Origin: Streptomyces sp. NBC_00285
GTDB taxonomy: Bacteria; Actinomycetota; Actinomycetes; Streptomycetales; Streptomycetaceae
Reading direction: 5' to 3'
NCBI RefSeq assembly: GCF_036174265.1
Contig: NZ_CP108055.1
Span: forward strand, 6,634,001 to 6,698,000
Length of the DNA stretch: 64,000 nucleotides
The notes below the pieces were generated by a model that saw nothing but the letters and a program-made list of their open reading frames with translations, ran no database searches and was not told the DNA's origin. Below are positions 46,289 through 53,971 of the stretch, one piece after another. Numbering within the stretch: position 1 is the stretch's first letter; every line of letters begins with the position of its first letter. Both the position numbers and the translations under genes were made by a program.

Positions 46289-47522
46289 CCAGGAACGCGG
46301 CGCCCGCGAGCAGCACCAGCAGCCCGCCGGTGATCGCGAGGGCGGTCTCCATGCCGCGGGAGCCGCCGTCGGCCGTGGCGGAGGCGACCGGCTTGGCCGA
46401 GGCCCCGGTGTCCCCCGAGCCGCCCCCGGCCTCCCCCGAGGCCTCTGGCTGGGCGCTGGACCGCGCGGTGCCCTTGGGCGGCACCAGCTCACCCACCGGC
46501 GCCACCTTGCCGGCCGCCTTGAAGCCCCAGTCGAAGAGCTTCGCGGTCTCCTTGTAGACCTCGTTGTGCTCTTCCTTCGACGGGTTCATGACGGTGACGA
46601 GCAGCACCCTGCCGCTCCGCTCGGCGACACCGGTGAAGGTGGCGCCGGCGTTGGTGGTGTTGCCGTTCTTCACACCTGCGATGCCCGGGTACTGCGAGAT
46701 GTCGTAGTCGCCGCTCAGCAGCCGGTCGGTGTTCTGGATCTCGAAGGACTTGCGGACGGTCTTGCCCTTCTTGTTCTTCTTCGTCTCGCCCGGGAACTTC
46801 GCGGTGACCGTCGAGCAGTACTCGCGGAAGTCCTTCTTCTGCAGTCCGGAGCGGGCGAACAGGGTCAGGTCGTAGGCCGAGGAGACCTGGCCGGGGGCGT
46901 CGTAGCCGTCGGGGCTGACCACGTGCGTGTCGAGGGCCTGGAGCTCCTCGGCGTGCTCGTTCATCTCCGTGACGGTCTTGGCGACGCCCTTGTTCATCGC
47001 CGACAGGACGTGGACGGCGTCGTTGCCGGAGCGAAGGAAGACGCCGAGCCACAGGTCGTGGACCGTGTACGTCTCGCCCTCCTTTATGCCGACCAGGCTG
47101 GAGCCGGCACCCATGCCCGCGAGGTCCGAGGGGACGACCTTGTGCTTCTCGGTCTTGGGGAACTTCGGCAGCACGGTGTCCGCGAAGAGCATCTTCATGG
47201 TGCTCGCCGGGGGCAGCCGCCAGTGCGCGTTGTGCGAGGCGAGCACATCGCCGGACTCGGCGTCCGTGACGATCCAGGAGCGCGCCGTGATGTCCTTCGG
47301 CAGCACCGGGACCCCGCTCGCCAGATTGACCTGTGTGCCGGCCTGGCCGAGCCGCGCGCCGCCCACGCCCGACATCTTCGCCGGGGGAGTGGCCGAGGGG
47401 GTGGCGCTCGGTGTGGGGCTTGGGGCCGCGAGAGCGACGGGCGCGGTCAGCGCGAGGGACGACAGGGCGGCGGCGGAGGTGACCAGCAGGGATCGCCCTG
47501 CGGTCTTCTTGGGAGCGGACAC
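46233..47522 (-). CDS. D-alanyl-D-alanine carboxypeptidase (low-molecular-mass PBP, DacA type)
   Basis: A 429-residue penicillin-binding protein with a signal peptide (SLLVTSAAALSSLALTAPVALAA), then the active-site motifs PPASTMKM (SxxK), FLRSGNDAVH (SxN) and GVKNGNT (KNG in place of KTG, usual in this group). After the catalytic domain come a Ser/Gly/Ala-rich linker and a C-terminal membrane span (ALAITGGLLVLLAGAAFLV) with a basic tail. It trims the terminal D-Ala of peptidoglycan stem peptides. A GTG at 47522 is taken as start; its ribosome site is weak. The 3' end overlaps the BrkB gene. Confidence 0.9.
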   Translation of the reverse strand: MSAPKKTAGRSLLVTSAAALSSLALTAPVALAAPSPTPSATPSATPPAKMSGVGGARLGQAGTQVNLASGVPVLPKDITARSWIVTDAESGDVLASHNAHWRLPPASTMKMLFADTVLPKFPKTEKHKVVPSDLAGMGAGSSLVGIKEGETYTVHDLWLGVFLRSGNDAVHVLSAMNKGVAKTVTEMNEHAEELQALDTHVVSPDGYDAPGQVSSAYDLTLFARSGLQKKDFREYCSTVTAKFPGETKKNKKGKTVRKSFEIQNTDRLLSGDYDISQYPGIAGVKNGNTTNAGATFTGVAERSGRVLLVTVMNPSKEEHNEVYKETAKLFDWGFKAAGKVAPVGELVPPKGTARSSAQPEASGEAGGGSGDTGASAKPVASATADGGSRGMETALAITGGLLVLLAGAAFLVNRRWPLPDLVRRRSSRP

Positions 47523-47613
47523 GCTCAGGAACGTACATGCCGCGGAGTGTGAAGTCCCGCCGGCCTTCCCACCCCGGCCGCCGGACCTGCCGGCGCTTCG
47601 CGATACTGGACCC

Positions 47614-47874
47614 ATGAAGCTCAGCCGCCCCGTCTCCTGGTTCCTGCTCGCCTTCGGGGTGTGGAGCTGGATCATCTGGATCACTTTCGTCAAGAACCTC
47701 GTCGCGGACGCCAGCGGGCTCGCCTTCGACGACGCGGGCGACCCGACGGCGTACTTCTGGGTGCACCTGCTGCTGGCTGTCGTCTCCTTCGTACTGGGGA
47801 CGGTCGTCGGGCTGATCGGGTTGCGTGGCATCCGCGCACTGCGCCGGAACTCACAGCCGACCCCCGAGAGTTAG
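47614..47874 (+). CDS. Small two-span membrane protein
   Basis: An 86-residue protein with spans at about 7-27 (VSWFLLAFGVWSWIIWITFV) and 50-70 (LLLAVVSFVLGTVVGLIGL) and a basic C-terminus (RGIRALRRNSQPTPES). It corresponds to the SCO4848-type small membrane proteins I recall between DacA and a metallophosphoesterase in Streptomyces. Function unknown. Followed by the next gene after 6 bases, so probably co-transcribed. Confidence 0.8.
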   Translation: MKLSRPVSWFLLAFGVWSWIIWITFVKNLVADASGLAFDDAGDPTAYFWVHLLLAVVSFVLGTVVGLIGLRGIRALRRNSQPTPES

Positions 47875-47880
47875 CACTCC

Positions 47881-49179
47881 GTGGTCATCGTCTTCGCGCT
47901 GCTCGCGCTCGCCGTCCTCGTGACGGCCAACTGGTACCTGTGGCGCCGCCTGTTCCGCGACACCACCGGCGGCCCCGGACGGGCCCGCCGGGTGGGCGCG
48001 GCGGTCATCGGCGGCGGCTGGGTGCTGGCGGTCGCCGCCCTGGCCGCGGAGCGCACCGGAGCCCCCTTCTGGCTCCAGCGTGCGCTCGCATGGCCCGGTT
48101 TCCTGTGGCTGGCGCTGTCGATCTACCTCCTGCTCGCGGTCGTGGCGGGAGAGGCCGTACGACCCCTGCTGCGGCGTTTCCTCGAACGCCGGGACAGGCG
48201 CTGTGCGCCGGCCGTGGCCGTCGTGCCGCATCCGGAGCGGGTACCGGCAGGAGCGGCGGCAGACCGGCAGGAGGCCGACGGGGAAGCCGTGAGCTCGCCC
48301 GAGGGGCCGACCGGGGACGGACCGGGCCCCCAGGCACCGCGAGAGCTCGCTGCCCCCTCGCGCCGCCTCTTCGTCTCCAGGGCCGTCGCGGGAGCCGCCG
48401 CCGCGGCCGCCGTCGGGACCGTCGGCCTCGGCACCTACGGCGTGCTGCGCGGCCCCAGGATCAAGCGCGTCACCGTGCCGCTGGCCAAGCTCCCGCGCGC
48501 GGGACACGGCTACCGGATCGCGGTGGTCAGCGACATCCACCTGAGCCCGGTGCTCGGCCGGGGCTTCGCCCAGAAGGTCGTCGACACCATCAACTCCACC
48601 CGGCCCGACCTGATCGCGGTCGTCGGCGACCTGGTCGACGGCAGCGTGAAGGACCTCGGCCCGGCGGCGGCCCCCCTCGCCCAGCTGGAGGCGCGGCACG
48701 GCTCGTACTTCGTGACCGGCAACCACGAGTACTTCTCCGGCGCCGAGCAGTGGGTCGAGGAGGTACGGCGGCTCGGTCTGCGCCCGCTGGAGAACGACCG
48801 TACGGAACTGGCCTGGTTCGACCTCGCCGGTGTCAACGACATCGCGGGCGAGAGCGAGGGCCAGGGTCCCGACTTCACCAAGGCCCTCGGCGACCGGGAC
48901 ACCACGCGTGCGTGCGTGCTCCTCGCCCACCAGCCGGTGCAGATCCACGACGCGGTCGACCACGGCGTCGACCTCCAGCTCTCCGGCCACACCCACGGCG
49001 GCCAGCTCTGGCCCGGCAACCTCCTCGCCGCGGCCGCCAACCCGACCGTCGCGGGCCTGGAGCGCTACGGCGACACCCAGCTCTACGTGAGCCGCGGCGC
49101 GGGCGCCTGGGGCCCGCCCACGCGCGTGGGCGCCCCGTCGGACATCACGGTGATCGAACTGGCGTCGAAGCAGGCCTGA
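47881..49179 (+). CDS. Membrane-bound metallophosphoesterase
   Basis: A 432-residue protein. The N-terminal third has three to four membrane spans (VIVFALLALAVLVTANWYLW onward) and a Pro/Ala-rich linker. A calcineurin-like phosphoesterase domain (about 205-430) follows with all metal motifs: VVSDIHLSP, VVGDLVDG, VTGNHEYF, LLAHQPVQI and LSGHTHGGQLWPGN. Relatives of the YkuE type act on UDP-lipid intermediates or other phosphoesters outside the membrane; the substrate here is unknown. GTG start at 47881, coupled to the small gene before it. Confidence 0.9.
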   Translation: MVIVFALLALAVLVTANWYLWRRLFRDTTGGPGRARRVGAAVIGGGWVLAVAALAAERTGAPFWLQRALAWPGFLWLALSIYLLLAVVAGEAVRPLLRRFLERRDRRCAPAVAVVPHPERVPAGAAADRQEADGEAVSSPEGPTGDGPGPQAPRELAAPSRRLFVSRAVAGAAAAAAVGTVGLGTYGVLRGPRIKRVTVPLAKLPRAGHGYRIAVVSDIHLSPVLGRGFAQKVVDTINSTRPDLIAVVGDLVDGSVKDLGPAAAPLAQLEARHGSYFVTGNHEYFSGAEQWVEEVRRLGLRPLENDRTELAWFDLAGVNDIAGESEGQGPDFTKALGDRDTTRACVLLAHQPVQIHDAVDHGVDLQLSGHTHGGQLWPGNLLAAAANPTVAGLERYGDTQLYVSRGAGAWGPPTRVGAPSDITVIELASKQA

Positions 49180-49223
49180 ACGGCGGCCCGCCGGCCGTAC
49201 GGACCTGGGCCGCGCGCCAGGCT

Positions 49224-49243
49224 GCTGCACAAGCCTGTGCAGC
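49224..49243 (+). terminator. Hairpin after the metallophosphoesterase
   Basis: Perfect 8-base arms GCTGCACA (49224-49231) and TGTGCAGC (49236-49243) with an AGCC loop, 45 bases after the stop. The rest of the 337-base gap 49180-49516 holds the leader hairpins listed next and no gene. Confidence 0.5.
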
Positions 49244-49428
49244 GGCTCCTGCGGCACCTGTGCGACCAGGACGTGCGGCGCGCGTCTGCGTCCGTCTTCG
49301 TACGTCGGCGTGGTCGGTTACGTGATGGTTCGTCGACCATTGGCCGGAGACTCTGTGGGAGTCCTGTGAAACAGGGCTGAAACCCCTTGCGGTAACGTCT
49401 TGCCCAACTCGACAAACCCCCCTTCCCC

Positions 49429-49501
49429 CAGGTGAAACACCTGTGCTTAGGTGATTCGCGCCACTAGGGGGTGGCGTATGCACTGGGACCCGTAGGGGTC
49501 C
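49429..49501 (+). promoter_or_regulatory. Three consecutive hairpins in the leader of an ABC binding protein gene
   Basis: CAGGTG/CACCTG (49429-49443), CGCCAC/GTGGCG (49459-49476) and GGACCC/GGGTCC (49486-49501), each a perfect 6-base stem. They sit immediately before the ribosome site GGGGAGGG of the binding protein gene. This may be a structured 5' leader; it does not match a riboswitch class I know. Confidence 0.45.
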
Positions 49502-49516
49502 GGGGAGGGCTAACCG

Positions 49517-51073
49517 ATGCGGTCGGTTCGCGTGCGGATTCTCGCGACGCTGCTTGTGCTGGGTGTCGTGGGAGTGGGCGGCTGGCAGCTGCTCCCGTCC
49601 GATCAGGACTTGGGCAAGACAATCAAGGTGGGGACGACCGACGAGGTCACCTCGCTCGATCCGGCCGGCGCCTATGACGCCGGTTCGTGGGCGCTGTTCA
49701 ACAACGTCTTCCAGTCGCTGCTGGCCTTCGAGCCGGGCAGCGCCACGCCCGTGCCCGACGCCGCCCAGAGCTGTGGGTTCAAAGGCAGCGATCTGCTCAC
49801 CTACCGCTGTGTGCTGCGCGAGGGGCTCACCTTCCCGAGCGGCCGTGAAATGACCGCCAAGGACGTCAAGTACTCCTTCGACCGGGTCAAGAAGATCAAC
49901 TCCGATGTCGGACCGGCCGCCCTGCTGGACACCCTCAAGTCGGTCGACGCCAGCGGCAGGACCGTCACCTTCAAGCTCTCCTCGCCCGACGCGACCTTCC
50001 CGTTCAAGGTGGCCACGGGCGCCGGCGCCATCGTCGACAGCAGCAAGTACCCGGCCGCCTCCCTGCGCACCGACAACGGCGTCGACGGAACCGGCCCGTA
50101 CGAGCTGACGACGTATACGAAGGCGAAGAAGGCGGTCCTCGCGCCCAACGGCAGCTACAAGGGTGCCAACAAGAGCGCAGGCCGCCCGGTCGAGCTTGTC
50201 TACTACGGCAACTCGGCCAAGCTGAACACGGCCTGGAAGGCCAAGCAGATCGACGTCGCCTACCGCCAGCTGCCACCGGACGTGCTCGCCGGACTCAACG
50301 CGAGCGACCCCGGCCAGCGCGTCTCGGAGGCCGACAGCTCCGAGATCCGCAACCTCTACCTCAACACCCGCTCGGGCAAGCCGCTGCACGACACCAAGGT
50401 GCGCCAGGCCATGGCCTGGCTGATCAACCGGGAGCAGCTGGCCGCCTCGGTCTACGAGGGGACTGTCGACCCGCTCTACTCGTTGATCCCGACCGGCATC
50501 ACCGGCCACACCACGTCGTTCTTCGACACCTACCCGGAGCCGAGCGTCGCGAAGGCGCGCGCCCTGCTGGCCGAGGCCGGCGTGTCCACGCCGGTCAGCT
50601 TCACCTACGGCTACGGCCTGACCAGCGGTTCCGCCGCGGCGGAGGCCAAGCAGCTCAAGAAGCAGCTGGAGACGGGCGGCCTGTTCAAGGTGACGCTCAA
50701 GGGCTACGAGTGGACCGACTTCCAAAAGCGCTGGGCGACCGGGAAGCTCGACGCCTACGCGGTCGGCTGGGTGGCCGACTATCCGGACCCGGACACCTAC
50801 GGTGCCCCGCTCGTCGGCACCGACGGCACCATGAACACCGGCTACAGCAGCAACGAGGTCGACGGTCTGATTCAGGACAGCCAGCGATACGCCGACCGCG
50901 GCGATGCCGAGCAGGACTTCCGCCGTCTGCAGGGGGACATCGCCCGCGATGTCCCGGCCATCCCCCTGTGGCAGGCCAAGGAGTACGTCGTGAGCAGCGA
51001 GGACGTCGTCGGCGGCCAGTACCTCTCGGACGGCACCGGAGTCTTCCGGCTCTGGCGCCTCGACTGGATCTGA
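49517..51073 (+). CDS. Orphan peptide/nickel-type ABC transporter substrate-binding protein
   Basis: A 518-residue SBP_bac_5 family protein: VGTTDEVTSLDPAGAYDAGSW near the start, YSFDRVKKINSDVGPA, DGTGPYELTTYTKAKKAVLAPN, AYRQLPPDVLAGL, RQAMAWLINREQLAASVY, AYAVGWVADYPDPDTYG and AIPLWQAKEYVV. The N-terminus (RVRILATLLVLGVVGVGGW) is hydrophobic but has no lipobox Cys, so it is probably held by an uncleaved signal anchor. No permease or ATPase gene is nearby, so its partner must be elsewhere, or it acts as a sensor. ATG at 49517 after GGGGAGGG. Confidence 0.88.
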   Translation: MRSVRVRILATLLVLGVVGVGGWQLLPSDQDLGKTIKVGTTDEVTSLDPAGAYDAGSWALFNNVFQSLLAFEPGSATPVPDAAQSCGFKGSDLLTYRCVLREGLTFPSGREMTAKDVKYSFDRVKKINSDVGPAALLDTLKSVDASGRTVTFKLSSPDATFPFKVATGAGAIVDSSKYPAASLRTDNGVDGTGPYELTTYTKAKKAVLAPNGSYKGANKSAGRPVELVYYGNSAKLNTAWKAKQIDVAYRQLPPDVLAGLNASDPGQRVSEADSSEIRNLYLNTRSGKPLHDTKVRQAMAWLINREQLAASVYEGTVDPLYSLIPTGITGHTTSFFDTYPEPSVAKARALLAEAGVSTPVSFTYGYGLTSGSAAAEAKQLKKQLETGGLFKVTLKGYEWTDFQKRWATGKLDAYAVGWVADYPDPDTYGAPLVGTDGTMNTGYSSNEVDGLIQDSQRYADRGDAEQDFRRLQGDIARDVPAIPLWQAKEYVVSSEDVVGGQYLSDGTGVFRLWRLDWI

Positions 51074-51195
51074 CGCCGACGCGATCGCGCCGTATCTGAC
51101 GAGTTTTCATGGAACTGACATTCGCCCGAGTGACGCCGGGCAGCCACTCAACGCAGCACCATGTGACGGAGGTGTGCGTGGGGTGAGGAGCAAAC

Positions 51196-51612
51196 GTGTT
51201 GAGACGCAACTCCTTCCGGCTGCCACGGCATCCGGCTTCCGTCGGTCTCGCCCGGCGCCGGGTCCGGGACCATCTGGCCGACTGGGGGCACGGACCGGAC
51301 GATCCGGCCCTGGCCGACGCGGTGCTGCTGGTGTCGGAACTCGCCACCAACGTGGTGCGTCACGGGCCGCTCCTGGAGCGGGAGTTCGAGGTGGCGGTGA
51401 CCGCGCTCGCCGACGGTTCCTGCCTCATAGAGGTCTCCGACGAGGGCCGGCTCGAACCCCGGCTGCGGGTGGTCGGCGCGGGGGAGGAGACCGGCCGCGG
51501 CCTGCACCTGGTGGAGAACATCGCCACCGCGTGGGGGGTGTGGAACCGAGGACGGCACGGCAAGACCGTGTGGGCCCTGGTGATCGCCGACATCGCCGAC
51601 ATCGCCGACTGA
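51196..51612 (+). CDS. Small GHKL ATP-binding protein (anti-sigma/RsbW-like HATPase)
   Basis: A 138-residue stand-alone HATPase_c domain: ADAVLLVSELATNVVRHG (N box with Asn), LIEVSDEGRLEPRL (DxG replaced by DEG) and ETGRGLHLVENIATAWG (G box). Streptomyces have many such RsbW-like proteins that phosphorylate or bind anti-anti-sigma factors. There is no STAS or sigma partner beside it. The C-terminus is a 9-base tandem repeat giving IADIADIAD (51586-51609), which is prone to length variation. GTG at 51196 after GAGGAGC. Confidence 0.88.
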   Translation: MLRRNSFRLPRHPASVGLARRRVRDHLADWGHGPDDPALADAVLLVSELATNVVRHGPLLEREFEVAVTALADGSCLIEVSDEGRLEPRLRVVGAGEETGRGLHLVENIATAWGVWNRGRHGKTVWALVIADIADIAD

Positions 51613-51630
51613 GCGGCCGGATCGGCGCAG

Positions 51631-53091
51631 TCACGGCCGCACGACCGGCCGGGCCGGCAGGATGACCGTCACGGCCAGTCCCTCACCCGGGGCCGTGCGG
51701 ACCGTCACCTCGCCGCCGTGGGCCCGGACCACGCCCTGCACGATCGCCAGGCCCAGCCCGCTGCCCGCGCCGCCGCCGGCCCGGAAGAACCGGTCGAAGA
51801 CGCGTGCCGCGTCGTCCGTGGACAGCCCCGGCCCCTCGTCGGCGACACACAGCCGTACGACCCCGTCCTCGCGCTCCACGCCCAGCCGCACCGGCACGTC
51901 GGCGGGCGTGTGCGTGCGGACGTTGCCCAGGAGGTTGCCCAGGACCTGTCTGAGGCCCGACTCGTCGGCCCGGACCAGCAAGGAGCCCTCGGCGGCGACC
52001 TCGACGGGCCGGTCGGGCTGCTGCACCCGCAGGTCCTGTGCCGCGTCTCGCACCAGCCGGCTCAGGTCGACGTTGCGCAGGCGCAGTTCGGGCTGCTGGT
52101 CGAGGCGGGCGAGGGTGAGCAGCTCGTCCACGAGCCGCCCCATGCGGTCGGTCTCCGCGAGCACCCGGTCCCAGGCCCGCTTGCGCTCCTCCTGGTCGCG
52201 CAGCATGCCCTTGTCGTACAGCTGGAGGTAGCCGCGTATCGCGGACAGCGGAGTGCGCAGTTCGTGCGAGGCGTCGGCGACGAAACTGCGCAGCTGGGCC
52301 GCGCTGCGCTCGCGCGTGCGGTACGCCGACTCGACCTGGTGGAGCATGGAGTTGAGGGCGACCCGCAGCTGCTCGACCTCCAGGGTGGCCTCACGGCTGG
52401 AGGGGACACGCCGGGTCAGATCCCCCTCGGCGATCGCCGACGACGTCTCCACCATGTCCTCCAATGGCCGCATCCGGCGCCGGACGCTGAACATCGTCAG
52501 ACAGGCCAGCAGCGCGAGCAGCAGGCTGCCGATCGCGAGGTCGAGCCGGACGGCCTTGGCGACGCCCTGGTGCAGGACGTCGGTGGGCGCGGCGATCAGT
52601 GCGTAGGTGCCGTCACCGAGCCGGGTCGCCGTGGCGCGGTAGGCGGAGCCGTCCAGGGTGACGTCGTGCGGCTCGGAGTCGTCGGCCAGCGCGCGCGGGT
52701 CGCCGGCCGCCTGCGCGAGGCTCTGCTGGGACTCGGTCGGATCGAAGCCGAGGATCCCGATCGGCTCGCCCCGGACGTCGACGGCCGCGAACACGGTCTC
52801 CGCCGAGTGCGCACCGCTCGATTCCCGCTGCGCCGGAACGAGCCGGTCGCGCACGAACCCCAGCATGCTCAGCGAGTCGATCTGCTGCAGGGTCAGCTGC
52901 GAACCGCCCAGGGAGTCCCGGGTCTTGATGAGTTCGGTGTCGATCTGGTCCAGCAGGTAGTACCGCATGCCCATCACGCTCACGGCGGTCGCCGCGACGA
53001 TGCCGATGGCGAGGAGCGCCACGTTGGCCAGCGTCAGCTTGCCGCGCAGCGAGTGGATGCCGTGCCGGCAACGGGGCAGGCGGACCTTCAT
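51631..53091 (-). CDS. Two-component sensor histidine kinase
   Basis: A 486-residue membrane kinase: span 1 (about 20-41, LTLANVALLAIGIVAATAVSVMG), an outer sensor domain to about 175, span 2 (AIGSLLLALLACLTMF), HAMP, then the HisKA box ADASHELRTPLSAIRGYLQL with the phospho-His, N box NLLGNVRTHTP, DEGPGLS and GGGAGSGLGLAIVQG. Its start overlaps the stop of the response regulator gene. Same operon, reading away from the MMPL gene. The stimulus is unknown; a role in controlling the divergent MMPL transporter is the simplest guess. Confidence 0.93.
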   Translation of the reverse strand: MKVRLPRCRHGIHSLRGKLTLANVALLAIGIVAATAVSVMGMRYYLLDQIDTELIKTRDSLGGSQLTLQQIDSLSMLGFVRDRLVPAQRESSGAHSAETVFAAVDVRGEPIGILGFDPTESQQSLAQAAGDPRALADDSEPHDVTLDGSAYRATATRLGDGTYALIAAPTDVLHQGVAKAVRLDLAIGSLLLALLACLTMFSVRRRMRPLEDMVETSSAIAEGDLTRRVPSSREATLEVEQLRVALNSMLHQVESAYRTRERSAAQLRSFVADASHELRTPLSAIRGYLQLYDKGMLRDQEERKRAWDRVLAETDRMGRLVDELLTLARLDQQPELRLRNVDLSRLVRDAAQDLRVQQPDRPVEVAAEGSLLVRADESGLRQVLGNLLGNVRTHTPADVPVRLGVEREDGVVRLCVADEGPGLSTDDAARVFDRFFRAGGGAGSGLGLAIVQGVVRAHGGEVTVRTAPGEGLAVTVILPARPVVRP

Positions 53092-53813
53092 GCGAGCCCG
53101 TATCCGACACCGCGCCGGGTGGTGATCACCGGCGGTCCCAGGGCGTCCAGCTTGCGCCGCAGATAGCTGATGTAAGTCTCGACGACCGTCGACTCGGGCG
53201 GGGCGTGCTCGTACTGCCAGACATGGCGCAGGAGTTGCTCCTTGGGCACGATCCGGCCGCCGTTGCGCACCAGGAAGCGCAGCAGGGCGTACTCGGTGGG
53301 GGTGAGCTGGACCGTGCGTCCGTCGCGGTGCACCGAGTACGTCGTCTCGTCCAGCTCAAGGTCGCCGTACCGCAGCGGTGGGCGCTGCGGCAGGACGTCG
53401 GCCGGGCGGGTGCGGCGCAGCACCGCGGTGATCCGGGCGACGACCTCGTCGATGTTGAACGGCTTGGTGATGTAGTCGTCGCCGAAGCCGAGAGCGCCGA
53501 CGATCTCGGCGGGGGAGTCCCGCGCGGTCAGGAAGACCAGGGCCAGGTCCGCTCTCTGGGCGCGCAGTTCGCGGCCGAGGGCACGGCCGTCGCCGTCGGG
53601 CAGCATGACGTCGAGCAGGGCAACGTCCGGCCTGGTCCGCCCGGCGAGCGCGAGCGCCTCGCGGACGGTGCCCGCGACCATCACCTCGAACCGGTGGTAG
53701 CGCAGGGCGATGGCGAGCACGTCGGCGATGCTCACCTCGTCCTCCACGACCAGCACGGTGCCCGGATTCGCGCTCTCTCCACCGGCCAGGCCCTCAGCCG
53801 TTCCCCCAGTCAT
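53088..53813 (-). CDS. OmpR-family response regulator
   Basis: A 241-residue regulator. The receiver domain has VLVVEDEVSIADVLAIALR, the phospho-Asp in ALLDVMLPDGDG, FLTARDS and DDYITKPFN. The DNA-binding winged helix has PTEYALLRFLVRNGGRIVPKE and VVETYISYLRRKLDALGPP. It acts with the kinase gene it overlaps and is divergent from the MMPL gene, in a region with two short palindromes that could be its sites. Length and motif set are typical. Confidence 0.94.
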   Translation of the reverse strand: MTGGTAEGLAGGESANPGTVLVVEDEVSIADVLAIALRYHRFEVMVAGTVREALALAGRTRPDVALLDVMLPDGDGRALGRELRAQRADLALVFLTARDSPAEIVGALGFGDDYITKPFNIDEVVARITAVLRRTRPADVLPQRPPLRYGDLELDETTYSVHRDGRTVQLTPTEYALLRFLVRNGGRIVPKEQLLRHVWQYEHAPPESTVVETYISYLRRKLDALGPPVITTRRGVGYGLA

Positions 53814-53832
53814 GACCCCAGTATCGGCCGGG

Positions 53833-53892
53833 CCACTGACAGTGGGGCCGGTTGCCGCTTTGGAGTTCCTTGAGAGTCATGGGCATCCCATG
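53833..53892. promoter_or_regulatory. Palindromes in the divergent RR/MMPL promoter region
   Basis: CCACTG-A-CAGTGG (53833-53845) and CATGGG-CAT-CCCATG (53878-53892) are perfect 6-base-arm palindromes in the 158-base gap. Either may be an operator for the response regulator or another factor. No clear -35/-10 pair was assigned. Confidence 0.35.
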
Positions 53893-53971
53893 TCCACGCG
53901 TGCGTGCCGCCGCCGATCCTGTTGCCAGGACCTGGGGGACCAACCGACCGACCTACTGAGGAGAGTTGAGC

